Positions 39,621 to 49,047 are shown, counted from the stretch's first letter. The stretch is 64,000 nt of DNA from Acidicapsa dinghuensis (GCF_025685685.1 NZ_JAGSYH010000002.1:110768-174767); one strand, 5' to 3'. The notes: generated by a model from the sequence alone, not told the origin. Made by a program: numbers and translations.

Positions 39621-42122
39621 CTATCCCATCTGTGGATCGCTGAAGCTAGCCTTGCCCGTTTCCACTCGCCCCGCAAGACGAATATCCTGGCCCGATTCCG
39701 CCACGCGAACTATAGCGTCGTACCATCCGTGGCCGGATGCCAGATTGAGCACCACCGATGCTTCCTGCCCAGCCTCAATCTTTTTGGACACCGGTTTCTG
39801 GCGGTACGCGCTATCCAGTACCTCAACGTGCGCAGGCTTATCGGTCGTATTGCGCAACGCAATGACGAGGTTACCAGTCAGGTCATTTCCAGTTCGTTCA
39901 TACGACGAATGCACCTGAAGATGTGGCGACTTCATATCACCAGCAAATGACCGATAGAAGCCGTTGGGACCATGAACCTCGACAGCGTAGCGCTCGCCCG
40001 CAAAGCCAGACAACGGATACGCGGGCGTCAGACTGTCACCCGCCTTGACCGCGTAAGTCGCCGCTATCATCTTCGGCTCTGTCTTGTTGCGCAAATACAC
40101 GTTAAACGGCGCGCCCGCGGATTGCGCTCCATGCACTGTATCCCCAGCGCTCAACCGCAGTTCAAGCTTCTGCCCATCTGCGCTCAGGTTGCCGTCGGCA
40201 TACAGCTCATACGGCAGCGCACATGCCAGGCGGATTCCCTCTTCCTGTTGCGGCAGCCACTTCGACTGCTTCGGCTTATGATTGATTTCCTCAATCTGCG
40301 CCGCCGTAAGCTTCGTAAAGTTCGACGGAATCTCCTTGAATCGCGCCTTCTCGATGCTCACCACAAACTTGTCGCGATCGAGATAATCGATCTGCGGCTC
40401 CTTCGGATCGTTGGGGCGAAACACTGATGTCAGATCACCAGCAACCGTGCGCCGCCAGCTGCTGATGTTCTCTTCGTGCACGCTCTTGCCATATTTCTTC
40501 TCAACAAACTGTTCCAGAAACCTCAGCGTCGATGTGTGATCAAAAACTTGTGAGTTCACCCATCCGCCACGGCTCCAAGGCGATGCAATCACCAGGGGTA
40601 CACGGAACCCCATGCCAATGGGACCGGTTCGCGCATCATTCGCATCTACCCCCATCTGCAATTCATCATTCTTGTATATGTATTCGAGGCCCGTATCGAC
40701 GCCGGCAGACGCTCCTCCAGTTTCCTGACGCTTCGGGTCCGCAGCAACAAACGACGGCACATGGTCAAAATAGCCATCGTTCTCGTCATAGGTCAGGATG
40801 AAGATTGTCTTGCGCCACACCTCTGGATTCTTTGTCAGGATGTCCATCACCTCAGAGACATACCAGGCCCCATACCACGGCGCAGAAGGATGATCAGAGA
40901 ACTTCTCGGACGCAGTCAGCCATGAAACCGTCGGCAGCTTGCCCTCATTCACATCCTTGCGAAACTGGTACAGCACATCGCCCTGGGGCACTTTCATCGT
41001 CTCCTGCTTGCCATCCAATTCGTAGGCCAGCTCTTCAAGGGAGTGATAGTGCGGGTCTGAGGCATTCGTAACAAACGCACTCCGATGCAGTGCCTTATCG
41101 AAATCGGAGAGTTGCGCATACCTAGCATCGCCGCTGTTCGCAATCGATGCTTCAAGCTCTGCCTTTTTCTTTTCCAATTCCTTAAGCTGATTGCGAAGCG
41201 CCAATATCGCCGTCGGATCCTTTTCCGCCGCAATCTTCGCTTCTACATCTGACTTATCCTTCGAGAGCTCCTCAACCCACCGCTGCGCTGCTACGGCATA
41301 TCCTGGGCACGCTTCGGCGTTGTAAGCCGAGAAACACTCCAGTACGTTGTCACCGTAGTTCGACAACCATGAATCCTCATCGCCGGTAAGCGGTGAGCGC
41401 GACACTTCGTTCTGATAGTGCTTCCAGGAAACGCCTGCTTCCTGTAGCCGCTCAGGAAATGTCTTCCACGTCATCCCGCCGTAGTCAATCTGTTCGTTAC
41501 GGATATGAGCCCGCGCATCGGGTTTCTGCTCTTCGCGAATCGTCCCCGTCCAGAAATAACTGCGATTGGGTGAGGTGCTGGTCATCACCGAGCAATGGTT
41601 CTGGTCGCACACCGTAAACGCATCCGCCAGCGCGTAATAAAACGGTAAATCCTCGCGGGTGTAATGCCCCATTGTCAGAGGCAGATGCTTATAGTCCTTT
41701 TCACCCGATCGCTTGGCATCCAGCCATCCATCATGCAGCCCCTCGTTCCAGGCGTCCACCTGGCTCTCACGCGAGTGCGGCAGTGAACCCATCCACGTAA
41801 TGCGCGTGTCCTTGATATCCAGCCGCCAGGGAGCGTACGAGTTGCCCGCGGCATCGGTCTGCACAAAAACTGAATTGCCACTCGCCAGCTTCATTGCTCG
41901 CGGATCGTTGAATCCGCGCACGCCGCGCAGAGTCCCGTAGGTGTGGTCAAATGATCTGTTTTCCTGCATCAGGATGACGATGTGTTCCGCGTCCAGAAAC
42001 GTAGATCCAGCGGCAGGTTCAATCGCATAGGCACGCTGAATCGATTCCGGCAAAAGTTCTGAAAGCCCGGAAGTCCCTGTCAATATCGCGGCAAGCTTTA
42101 GAAAGTCACGTCGGGTTCGCAT
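39621..42122 (-). CDS. Phospholipase C, phosphocholine-specific family (Tat-exported)
   Basis: 833 aa, typical length. The Tat signal MRTRRDFLKLAAILTG is followed by the phosphoesterase domain with VILMQENRSFDHTYGTLRGVRGFND, DQNHCSVMTSTSPNR and TYDENDGYFDHVPSF, and two C-terminal beta domains from about residue 610. It hydrolyses phosphatidylcholine or sphingomyelin, or similar phosphodiesters, outside the cell. A helical, strongly charged segment (about residues 285-325, LRNQLKELEKKKAELEA) looks like a coiled-coil insertion. It is convergent with the GGT-family gene, 34 bases apart. Its position among exported phosphatases suggests phosphate or lipid scavenging. Confidence 0.92.
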   Translation of the reverse strand: MRTRRDFLKLAAILTGTSGLSELLPESIQRAYAIEPAAGSTFLDAEHIVILMQENRSFDHTYGTLRGVRGFNDPRAMKLASGNSVFVQTDAAGNSYAPWRLDIKDTRITWMGSLPHSRESQVDAWNEGLHDGWLDAKRSGEKDYKHLPLTMGHYTREDLPFYYALADAFTVCDQNHCSVMTSTSPNRSYFWTGTIREEQKPDARAHIRNEQIDYGGMTWKTFPERLQEAGVSWKHYQNEVSRSPLTGDEDSWLSNYGDNVLECFSAYNAEACPGYAVAAQRWVEELSKDKSDVEAKIAAEKDPTAILALRNQLKELEKKKAELEASIANSGDARYAQLSDFDKALHRSAFVTNASDPHYHSLEELAYELDGKQETMKVPQGDVLYQFRKDVNEGKLPTVSWLTASEKFSDHPSAPWYGAWYVSEVMDILTKNPEVWRKTIFILTYDENDGYFDHVPSFVAADPKRQETGGASAGVDTGLEYIYKNDELQMGVDANDARTGPIGMGFRVPLVIASPWSRGGWVNSQVFDHTSTLRFLEQFVEKKYGKSVHEENISSWRRTVAGDLTSVFRPNDPKEPQIDYLDRDKFVVSIEKARFKEIPSNFTKLTAAQIEEINHKPKQSKWLPQQEEGIRLACALPYELYADGNLSADGQKLELRLSAGDTVHGAQSAGAPFNVYLRNKTEPKMIAATYAVKAGDSLTPAYPLSGFAGERYAVEVHGPNGFYRSFAGDMKSPHLQVHSSYERTGNDLTGNLVIALRNTTDKPAHVEVLDSAYRQKPVSKKIEAGQEASVVLNLASGHGWYDAIVRVAESGQDIRLAGRVETGKASFSDPQMG

Positions 42123-42192
42123 ACTCTATCTATCTCACGCCGGAGTTGAGCGCCGATAAAAACCGCAAACTCTGGCGCGTCTGGCATGAAGG

Positions 42193-42630
42193 TCAACGGC
42201 CCAATCGGCGAGCCACTTCGCGCGCTAGACCCTGCAAAGAATCTGCGGGGAGATCCTTTGGTCTGTCGTTGCTGCGTACTCCGTGTATCTTTGCCTTTTG
42301 CTCGGCAACCTCCGCAGCCCGCACAACAACAGGGCTGCGCGGCGTGCTCACACCCAGAGCGCCACTTTCTCTCAAATGTGACTTCTGCCTGGCCCCGCGT
42401 CCCCGCCGCTCTTTGGGTGGAATAATCTTCACGCTTACAGGCGCCGAAGCTGTCGTCGGCGCCGCAATCTGTTTCATCGGAGCACGCCGTTTCTTCTGTG
42501 AGCTTTCATACCCCTGTCTTTCATGCTCTTGTTCAGAAGCCGCTTCGATACTCTTCGCCAATAACTCCCTCGCCGACACTAACTCTGCAATATATGTATC
42601 GATCGCTTCAAGAATTCTAGAAATTGCCAT
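42193..42630 (-). CDS. Hypothetical basic protein
   Basis: 145 aa, not recognised. The N-terminus MAISRILEAIDTYIAELVSARELL is an amphipathic helix, followed by a charged linker (HERQGYESSQKKRRAP), a Pro/Ala-rich stretch, and the very basic KERRGRGARQK. The C-terminus is again helical. The composition suggests a nucleic-acid-associated or scaffold protein, but no domain is evident. No strong Shine-Dalgarno. An overlapping plus-strand frame is less protein-like. It lies 71 bases upstream of the phospholipase start. Confidence 0.58.
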   Translation of the reverse strand: MAISRILEAIDTYIAELVSARELLAKSIEAASEQEHERQGYESSQKKRRAPMKQIAAPTTASAPVSVKIIPPKERRGRGARQKSHLRESGALGVSTPRSPVVVRAAEVAEQKAKIHGVRSNDRPKDLPADSLQGLAREVARRLGR

Positions 42631-42888
42631 ATTCTCATGCTAATCGCGACTACCTTCGCTCGTCGATTCGGGCCTCGGCGACTACTCGTAATCTCTATCT
42701 TCGGTAGCCGGCCGCACAATACCGTAGCGCGACAGATAATAATGAAACTCTGTCGCATCGCCACCGGCTGCCGATACAATTGCTCCCGCCAGCTCTCGGC
42801 GTGTCATCCCAACCTTCTGATCGTGCGGGTTAGCCGGCGAGCGTGAATTCCGTAGAAGCGCACGAACGATTTCCTTGAGGAGAACCGC

Positions 42889-43824
42889 ATGAAGTTGAGA
42901 GGGAAGCTCTGGGCGCTTTGCCTGCTTCTGAGCGCCGTGCCTGCATTCAGCCAGGTCAAAATGACCCGCGATCAGATCCTGTTCTACACCTCGGACTGGA
43001 AGGGCGAGCGATTCCCCGATGGCCGCCCCAAACTACCGGATCAGCTCCTGAAACGCGCCGTCGACATGACCATCGAAGACGTCTGGGACTATCTACGTGC
43101 TCACGGTTATCGCAATCAGTTCGAATCCGGCTGGCAGGCGCTCCATATAGATAAGCCGTTTGCAGGCCGCGCGCTTACCGCTCAGTACATGCCCACTCGC
43201 CCCGACATGGCTAAAGCGATCAAAGCCGAAGGCAAAGCGGAAGGCAGAGTCGGCGACACCAATAGCTGGCCCATCGCCGAGTTGCAGAATGGAGACGTAT
43301 ACGTCGCCGACGGCTTCGGAAAAGTGATCGAAGGCACGCTGATTGGTTCCAATCTCGGCAACGGCGTCGCGGCACATACACATACCGGATTTATCTTCGA
43401 TGCCGGTATCCGCGACCAGGAAGAGAACCGGGAGATCCCCAACTTCAACGGCTTCTACCGCGGATACGATCCCTCCGCATGGGCAGACATGGAGTTGACC
43501 TCCATCAACGCACCACTCCGCATCGGCAGGGCGATCGTGCTGCCCGGCGATCTCGTGCTGGCAAAACCGGAAGGAGTAATCTTCATCCCCGCCATTCTTG
43601 CCGAAGACGCCATCAGCACCGCTGAATTTACAGCCCTGACAGATGAGTTCAACTTCGACTTAAATCAGCAGGGGAAAAACGGCGGGCAGTTTGAGGGCGG
43701 CTGGAACGCGGCAAAATATGATGCCTTTGCAAAATGGATTGATGCACATCCGGAAAAACTAAAGATGTCCCGCGAAGAGTTCAACGCCCTGCTCGCAAAA
43801 GCTAAACAACGCAAAGAGGATTAG
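42889..43824 (+). CDS. Exported RraA-like family protein
   Basis: 311 aa. A Sec signal peptide (MKLRGKLWALCLLLSAVPAFS) precedes an RraA/HMG-aldolase-like domain: IEDVWDYLRAHGYRNQFESGW, GDVYVADGFGKVIEGTLIGSNLGNGVA and DAGIRDQEENREI. In 4-hydroxy-4-methyl-2-oxoglutarate aldolases the metal and substrate sites lie around G-x-L-x-x-x-A and R-D; here GNGVAAHTHTGFIFDAGIRD keeps the Arg-Asp. Cytoplasmic RraA proteins lack signal peptides, so an exported version is unusual. A family role in aldol or retro-aldol chemistry on oxo-acids is plausible. GAGGAG is six bases upstream. The Tat-exported enolase-family gene follows by 88 bases. Confidence 0.85.
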   Translation: MKLRGKLWALCLLLSAVPAFSQVKMTRDQILFYTSDWKGERFPDGRPKLPDQLLKRAVDMTIEDVWDYLRAHGYRNQFESGWQALHIDKPFAGRALTAQYMPTRPDMAKAIKAEGKAEGRVGDTNSWPIAELQNGDVYVADGFGKVIEGTLIGSNLGNGVAAHTHTGFIFDAGIRDQEENREIPNFNGFYRGYDPSAWADMELTSINAPLRIGRAIVLPGDLVLAKPEGVIFIPAILAEDAISTAEFTALTDEFNFDLNQQGKNGGQFEGGWNAAKYDAFAKWIDAHPEKLKMSREEFNALLAKAKQRKED

Positions 43825-43912
43825 GCCGCTGCTCATTCCCAAAACAATCATGAGAACACGCATACATCGACAAGTTTAGATAGATTTCAATACGAGCCAC
43901 GGAGAGAAAAAC

Positions 43913-45286
43913 GTGAAAACCCCAAGCAGCGCGGACGGTAAATGGAACCGCCGCAACGTTCTTAAGTCATCGCTTGCCGCAATGGCCGCAACTGCCGTGG
44001 CAGGCATCGCCAGCGCCGAGCCGGAGATCAAGAACGTCAACCGTGCTTCCAGTCCATCGGATCTGAAGATCACCGATATGCGCTACGCGGTTATCGTCAA
44101 GCCGGGTCCCAGCCCTTGCGTGCTCATCCGCATCGACACCAACCAGGATGTTTACGGACTTGGCGAAGTACGCGATATCGCCGGCCCTCAATACGCCATG
44201 GTGCTCAAGAGCCGTCTGCTCGGCGAGAATCCGCTCCGCATCGACTATCTCTTCCAGAAGATTGCGCAATTCGGCGGCAATGCCCGTCAAGCCGGGGGCG
44301 TATGCGCCGTCGAGATGGCGCTTTGGGACATTGCAGGCAAGGTCTACAACATTCCGATCTATCAGATGCTCGGCGGCAAGTGGCGCGACGAGATACGCAT
44401 CTACGCCGATACAACCGAGTCCATGGACCCGGCAGAATACGGCCGCCGCGCCAAAGAGCGCAAAGCCATGGGCCTCACATGGATGAAGATGGACCTCGGC
44501 ATCAATGTACTGGAAGGTATGCCAGGCACGGTCATGGAACCATCAGGCATGAGTAAGTGGGAGCTAAGCAATCAGCCGCATCCCTTCGTCGCCACTGAGG
44601 TCACGGACAAAGGTATCGACCGGCTGTGCGAATACGTTTCCGCTGTCCGCGACAACATCGGCTACGACATGCCACTCTCCATGGATCACCTGGGACACAT
44701 CGGCGTAAAGTCCGTTATTCGACTCGGCAAGGCTTATGAAAAGTTCAACCTCGAATGGATCGAAGACGTTGTCCCCTGGTATTACACCGACCTGCTGAAA
44801 GAGATCACCAGCCAAAGCCCCACGCCCACACTCACGGGCGAAGACATTTACAAATTTGAAGACTTTGTAACCCTATGCAGAGAACACGCGGTGGACAAGA
44901 TCCATCCCGATCTCGCCACCTCCGGCGGCATCCTTCAGACTCACCGCATCGGTGACATGGCCTTTCAATACGGCGTACCAATGGCCATGCACTTCGCTGG
45001 AACTCCTGTAAGCTGCATGGCCAATATTCATTGTGCGGCTGCAACGCGAAACTTCCTTGCGCTAGAGAACCATTCGCTCGACGTGCCCTTCTGGCAGGAT
45101 CTCGTAACCGGCATCGAAAAGCCCATCATCAGCAAAGGCTTCATCAAGGTGCCTGAAACACCCGGCCTCGGAATCGCACTGAACGACGATGAATTAAAAC
45201 GCCACCTGAAACCCGGCACAGGCTACTTCGAACCAACCCCGATGTGGAATGAGCCACAATCCTGGGATGACGCAATCTTCAGCTGA
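43913..45286 (+). CDS. Tat-exported enolase-superfamily enzyme (mandelate racemase / muconate lactonizing type)
   Basis: 457 aa. A twin-arginine-like leader (NRRNVLKSSLAAMAATAVAG) indicates export of a folded enzyme. The N-terminal capping domain (VLIRIDTNQDVYGLGEVRD) is followed by a barrel with QAGGVCAVEMALWDIAGK, the metal-ligand series SMDHLGHIG (Asp), WIEDVVPW (Glu) and TGEDIYKFEDF (Glu), then HPDLATSGGILQT and a His in AMHFAGTP. Members abstract the alpha proton of acids, often as sugar-acid dehydratases. The family Lys-x-Lys region reads WMKMDLG. The GTG start has GGAGAG upstream. Paired with the exported RraA-like gene, it suggests periplasmic sugar- or hydroxy-acid breakdown. Confidence 0.87.
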   Translation: MKTPSSADGKWNRRNVLKSSLAAMAATAVAGIASAEPEIKNVNRASSPSDLKITDMRYAVIVKPGPSPCVLIRIDTNQDVYGLGEVRDIAGPQYAMVLKSRLLGENPLRIDYLFQKIAQFGGNARQAGGVCAVEMALWDIAGKVYNIPIYQMLGGKWRDEIRIYADTTESMDPAEYGRRAKERKAMGLTWMKMDLGINVLEGMPGTVMEPSGMSKWELSNQPHPFVATEVTDKGIDRLCEYVSAVRDNIGYDMPLSMDHLGHIGVKSVIRLGKAYEKFNLEWIEDVVPWYYTDLLKEITSQSPTPTLTGEDIYKFEDFVTLCREHAVDKIHPDLATSGGILQTHRIGDMAFQYGVPMAMHFAGTPVSCMANIHCAAATRNFLALENHSLDVPFWQDLVTGIEKPIISKGFIKVPETPGLGIALNDDELKRHLKPGTGYFEPTPMWNEPQSWDDAIFS

Positions 45287-45449
45287 AATGAAACGATGCT
45301 ATTCCTTCAAACATTGAAATTTTTACATGTAATCGGTGTACCCACGAGAGGTAGGTAGGTTGCATGGCAGGACCGCGCACGAAGAAGCTACCCGAACCAC
45401 AGGTATCCGGGCTCACTCGGCGGTTCTTGCAGGAAATTGTGGAGGGATA

Positions 45450-45526
45450 TGGTAGGCACGAGGAGACTCGAACTCCTGACCTCTACCGTGTCAAGGTAGC
45501 GCTCTAACCAACTGAGCTACGCGCCT
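45450..45526 (-). tRNA. tRNA-Val (GAC)
   Basis: A complete 77-base tRNA on the minus strand with encoded CCA. The acceptor stem AGGCGCG pairs with CGTGCCT; the D arm is GCTCAGTTGGTTAGAGC; the anticodon stem CTACC/GGTAG encloses TTGACAC, giving anticodon GAC; the T arm contains GGAGTTCGAGTCTCC. It stands alone between the enolase-family gene and the phosphatidyltransferase gene. Confidence 0.97.
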
Positions 45527-45657
45527 GCAGGCCAACTGACTCAGTTTAGCAGCTTCTTTGTCCGCCGCCAAACCGCCGGTCTCGTGATCCATTTGACGCA
45601 AGCCCATTGCACAGAACACTCTGCACCAAATGTAAGACTGCGTTAACATGCTTTGTG

Positions 45658-46314
45658 ATGAGTACGAGTCCGGAGGTTACAGGTTTAGGTCTTCCAGCGT
45701 TGCAGCGCGCGCGCCGCATGAACCCCTTGCGCATGGCGCCCAACCTGCTCACTTTTCTGCGTATCTGTCTGGCTCCCGTCCTCATTTTTGCCGTCATCGA
45801 GCGCCGTTTCGCGGAAGCCTTCGCCCTCTTTATGGTCGCCGCCTGCACTGACCTGATCGATGGTCTGTTGGCCCGCTGGCTCCATCAACGCACGCTCATC
45901 GGCCAGTATCTTGATCCCATTGCCGACAAACTGATGCTCAGCTCCCTTTTCCTGGTGCTCACTCTGATGGGCATTATGGACCCCCGAGTCACCGTCCTCG
46001 TCTTCGGGAGGGATTTCGGCATGCTGCTGACCGCCCTTATCCTCTACGTCACCATCAAGCTGAGGGATTTTCACCCCTCGCTGCTCGGAAAAGCCAACAG
46101 TCTCTGCCAGGTAGCTGCCGTAGGAGCCGTTCTACTCAGCCAGTTTGACCAGCAGTCGTGGGTTCTATACACCCGCACCGTCATGCTCGACGCCACCATC
46201 TGGCTGACCGTGCTGTCTGGCTTCCACTACGGATGGGTGGCCTCGCGCCGGATCGGGCTCATTGTCGACAGCACGTCCGGCTCTGGCTCCGGCACAAACA
46301 CTTCGAACCGATAG
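45658..46314 (+). CDS. CDP-alcohol phosphatidyltransferase family protein
   Basis: 218 aa integral membrane protein with the complete CDP-alcohol signature: DGLLAR, then after eight residues GQYLDPIADK (D-G-x2-A-R-x8-G-x3-D-x3-D). It follows the pattern of PgsA, which makes phosphatidylglycerol phosphate from CDP-diacylglycerol and glycerol 3-phosphate; cardiolipin or inositol variants are also possible. Start: ATG 45658 (MSTSPEV); the frame opens 17 codons earlier and neither has a clear Shine-Dalgarno. The tail SGSGSGTNTSNR is flexible. Confidence 0.88.
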   Translation: MSTSPEVTGLGLPALQRARRMNPLRMAPNLLTFLRICLAPVLIFAVIERRFAEAFALFMVAACTDLIDGLLARWLHQRTLIGQYLDPIADKLMLSSLFLVLTLMGIMDPRVTVLVFGRDFGMLLTALILYVTIKLRDFHPSLLGKANSLCQVAAVGAVLLSQFDQQSWVLYTRTVMLDATIWLTVLSGFHYGWVASRRIGLIVDSTSGSGSGTNTSNR

Positions 46315-46366
46315 ACATTCCGTCCCGTCCATTGCTTTTAAATCCTTCGTTTTGAGAAGCTAAGCT

Positions 46367-46531
46367 TCACCCCGCATCTTCATCGGCCGGGTCGATGCCC
46401 TTTTCCTCTATTTCCATATCGTGGAACTCGTCTGAGTCGAAAACCTCGCCGCATTCCACACACTCGACAAACTCGATGTCGTCCTGGCGGGAAACGACAC
46501 GTACTCTGGGGTGTTTACAGGGGCTAGCCAT
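46367..46531 (-). CDS. Small conserved-looking zinc-ribbon-like protein
   Basis: 54 aa from ATG 46529-46531. It reads MASPCKHPRVRVVSRQDD, then FVECVECGEVFDSDEF, and has a very acidic tail (HDMEIEEKGIDPADEDAG). The CxxH and CxxC pairs could bind one zinc ion. The frame is open about 38 codons upstream with a different, basic composition. Function unknown. It is divergent from the isc operon regulator, 221 bases away. Confidence 0.65.
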   Translation of the reverse strand: MASPCKHPRVRVVSRQDDIEFVECVECGEVFDSDEFHDMEIEEKGIDPADEDAG

Positions 46532-46694
46532 GGGAGGATCGTGACTGCTGGATTTACCTGACCTTTCGCGCCAGATTGTACCGAGGCGCGGCGATTTGTC
46601 CAATAGCCTTTTTCGTAAAGATTTCTCTGAATCCGTTCGCGCCATTCCCTTTTACGAAACCCAGCAAACTCTCGCCTTCCATCCGCATCTTCCA

Positions 46695-46736
46695 TTGAAA
46701 CAGCGACGAAATCGGTCGTATACTAAATCCAGACCG
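46695..46736 (+). promoter_or_regulatory. isc operon promoter with overlapping dyad
   Basis: TTGAAA (46695-46700), an 18-base spacer and TATACT (46719-46724) precede the iscR start by about 30 bases. A dyad with arms CGGTC (46713-46717) and GACCG (46732-46736) spans the -10 and is a plausible binding site for the IscR-like product, giving autoregulation. The operator does not match the E. coli IscR type 1 consensus convincingly, so binding is inferred. Confidence 0.6.
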
Positions 46737-46752
46737 AAGGGGTCGGACTTCC

Positions 46753-47217
46753 ATGCTGAGGCTAACGAAGAAAGCAGATTACGGTCTCATGGCGCTCAAG
46801 TATCTTGCCGAGCATCCGGAAACCCCTTCCGCAAGCGCAAAAGACATCGCTGATACCTACGGCATCCCCTCCCAGCTTCTGGCTAAAGTATTGCAGCGGC
46901 TCGCCAAGGTCGGCCTGTTGCGCTCTCACGCCGGTATCAACGGAGGGTATGCCCTCAGTAAGGACGCGCGCGCCATCACCGCATTTGAAGTCATCCGCGC
47001 CATCGATGGGCCGCTCTTTATCACCAGTTGCACCAAGGGCAGCAAAGGCTGCGAAGTAGAGCCCACCTGCACCGTAAAAGAGCCGTTGGCACGCGTAAAC
47101 GAAAGCATCGCCGACGTGCTGAAGAACATCACTGTATACGACCTCGTAGACGACGCAACAGCGGCTTCGCGCACCGCTCAATTGATACAACTCGTCACAA
47201 TTGCGGCGCCGAATTAG
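46753..47217 (+). CDS. iscR: Rrf2/IscR family transcriptional regulator
   Basis: 154 aa. The Rrf2 winged helix begins MLRLTKKADYGLMALKYLA and includes YGIPSQLLAKVLQRLAKVGLL as recognition helix, then GINGGYALSK as wing. Three cysteines, Cys93-x6-Cys100-x5-Cys106, match the IscR Fe-S ligands apart from one extra residue in the first gap. In IscR the [2Fe-2S] form represses the isc genes when clusters are plentiful. It is the first gene of the Isc locus, 60 bases before iscS. Confidence 0.92.
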   Translation: MLRLTKKADYGLMALKYLAEHPETPSASAKDIADTYGIPSQLLAKVLQRLAKVGLLRSHAGINGGYALSKDARAITAFEVIRAIDGPLFITSCTKGSKGCEVEPTCTVKEPLARVNESIADVLKNITVYDLVDDATAASRTAQLIQLVTIAAPN

Positions 47218-47277
47218 CATGCGGGTCGCAGCCACCGCGCCAAAGAATAGAGTCAAGTTTTCGTTGTGGAGAAGAGA

Positions 47278-48531
47278 ATGAGCACAGTTGAAGCCACCCC
47301 GGCCGTACCCGCAGGCGTAACCCTGCCAATTTACATGGACAACCACGCGACCAGCCCGCTGGACCCGCGCGTGCTCGAAGCCATGCTTCCCTACTTCACC
47401 GGGAAATTCGGCAACGCAGCCAGCCGCAACCATTCCTTCGGTTGGGAGGCTGAAACCGCCGTCGAAACCGCCCGCGAGCAAATCGCCAAGCTCATCGGAG
47501 CCAGCGCCAAGGAGATCATCTTCACCTCCGGCGCCACCGAAAGCGACAATCTCGCCATCAAGGGCATCGCCGAGATGTATCGCGAGCGCGGCAATCACAT
47601 CATCACCCAGGTCACGGAACACAAAGCCGTTCTCGATACCTGCAAGCGCCTCGAAAAGTATGGCTACCGCGTCACTTATCTGCCGGTAAAGGCCGATGGC
47701 CTGATTGATCTCGAAGATCTAAAGCGCGCCATCGACGACAAGACGATCCTCGTCTCCATCATGGCCGCCAACAACGAAATCGGCGTCCTGCAGCCTATCG
47801 CCGAAATCGGCAAGCTCTGCCATGAGAAGGGCATCATCTTCCATACCGACGGCGTACAGTCGCTGGGCAAGGTTCCCATCGATGTTAACGCCATGAACAT
47901 CGATGTGATGTCGCTCTCGGCGCACAAGGTCTATGGCCCCAAGGGCGTCGGCGCTCTCTATGTTCGCCGCCGCAATCCGCGCGTGCAGATCGCCGCCCAG
48001 ATCGATGGTGGTGGCCATGAGCGCGGTATGCGCTCCGGCACCCTCAATGTTCCCGGCATCGTCGGCTTCGGCAAGGCCTGCGAAATCGCCGGCGAGGAGA
48101 TGGAAGCCGAAGCAACCCGCCTCAAGTCACTGCGCGACCACCTGCGCCACAAACTTGAATCCGCGCTCGACTACGTCGAGGTGAACGGTTCCTGGGAGCA
48201 TCGTCTGCCCGGTAACCTCAACATGAGCTTCATTTACGTCGAAGGCGAAAGCCTCCTGATGGGCATCAACGATGTTGCCGTATCCTCAGGCTCCGCCTGC
48301 ACCTCGGCCACCCTTGAGCCCTCTTATGTGCTCAAGGCTCTGGGCCTCGGCGACGACGTAGCCCACAGCTCCATCCGCTTCGGCCTTGGCCGCTTCAACA
48401 CAGAAGCCGAAGTCGATTACGTTGCAGATAAAGTGATTGGCGTCGTCAAGCGCCTCCGAGACCTTTCCCCTCTCTACGAGATGGTCAAGGAAGGCATCGA
48501 TCTCAGCAAGATTGAGTGGGCAGCCCACTAA
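47278..48531 (+). CDS. iscS: Cysteine desulfurase
   Basis: 417 aa class V PLP enzyme that takes sulfur from cysteine and gives it to the scaffold. Seen are [48 protein letters not shown], the PLP lysine in [10 protein letters not shown] (Lys217), and the mobile-loop catalytic cysteine in SSGSACTSA (Cys341), which with its short loop spacing marks the IscS/NifS group. ATG 47278 has GGAG six bases upstream; a GTG four codons earlier is less likely. It is followed by iscU. Confidence 0.96.
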   Translation: MSTVEATPAVPAGVTLPIYMDNHATSPLDPRVLEAMLPYFTGKFGNAASRNHSFGWEAETAVETAREQIAKLIGASAKEIIFTSGATESDNLAIKGIAEMYRERGNHIITQVTEHKAVLDTCKRLEKYGYRVTYLPVKADGLIDLEDLKRAIDDKTILVSIMAANNEIGVLQPIAEIGKLCHEKGIIFHTDGVQSLGKVPIDVNAMNIDVMSLSAHKVYGPKGVGALYVRRRNPRVQIAAQIDGGGHERGMRSGTLNVPGIVGFGKACEIAGEEMEAEATRLKSLRDHLRHKLESALDYVEVNGSWEHRLPGNLNMSFIYVEGESLLMGINDVAVSSGSACTSATLEPSYVLKALGLGDDVAHSSIRFGLGRFNTEAEVDYVADKVIGVVKRLRDLSPLYEMVKEGIDLSKIEWAAH

Positions 48532-48616
48532 GTAGCTGACCACACCCGGCTGCGGACAAATGCACCTTCGGCTGGGAAATTGAATCTAACGTATTGCGAC
48601 CCCGAGGAGGTTTCGA

Positions 48617-49036
48617 ATGGCATATAGCGATAAGGTTCTCGACCACTACAACAATCCCCGCAACGTAGGCGCCCTCGATAAGAGCTCCGATGAAGTCGGC
48701 ACCGGCCTCGTCGGCGCCCCTGAGTGCGGCGACGTCATGCGCCTCCAGATCCGCGTCAACCCCGAGACGCAGGTTATTGAGGAAGCAAAGTTCCGCACCT
48801 TCGGCTGCGGCTCGGCCATCGCCAGCTCATCCCTGGCTACCGAGTGGGTCAAGGGCAAGACCGTTGATGAAGCCCTGGGCATCAAGAACACCGATATCGT
48901 CAAGGAACTGGCCCTTCCCCCAGTGAAGATCCACTGCTCCGTGCTGGCCGAAGACGCCATCCGCGCCGCCATCGGCGACTGGAAGAAGAAGAACCATGTC
49001 AGTGAAGCGGTCGAAGTAGCCGTCGCCGCCAAGTAA
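48617..49036 (+). CDS. iscU: Iron-sulfur cluster assembly scaffold
   Basis: 139 aa. The three cluster-ligand cysteines Cys37 (GAPECGD), Cys64 (RTFGCGSAI) and Cys107 (PPVKIHCSV), with Asp39, are all present; the LPPVK segment is the site recognised by the HscA chaperone. The N-terminus YSDKVLDHYNNPRNVG is typical. Strong GAGGAGG Shine-Dalgarno. It receives sulfur from IscS and hands [2Fe-2S] clusters to targets with HscA/HscB, both encoded downstream. Confidence 0.97.
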   Translation: MAYSDKVLDHYNNPRNVGALDKSSDEVGTGLVGAPECGDVMRLQIRVNPETQVIEEAKFRTFGCGSAIASSSLATEWVKGKTVDEALGIKNTDIVKELALPPVKIHCSVLAEDAIRAAIGDWKKKNHVSEAVEVAVAAK

Positions 49037-49047
49037 CCTTTAACCGT

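Noticed and set aside
42146..42643. A 165-codon plus-strand frame opposite the hypothetical protein at 42193
   Set aside because: Its composition is Arg/Ala/Ser-rich and irregular, while the minus frame begins with a plausible amphipathic helix.
45364..45507. A 47-codon plus-strand frame (MAGPRTKKLPEPQVSG...) running across the tRNA-Val region
   Set aside because: Its second half is the antisense of the tRNA, and translations of this type are common artefacts; the first half has no recognisable motif.
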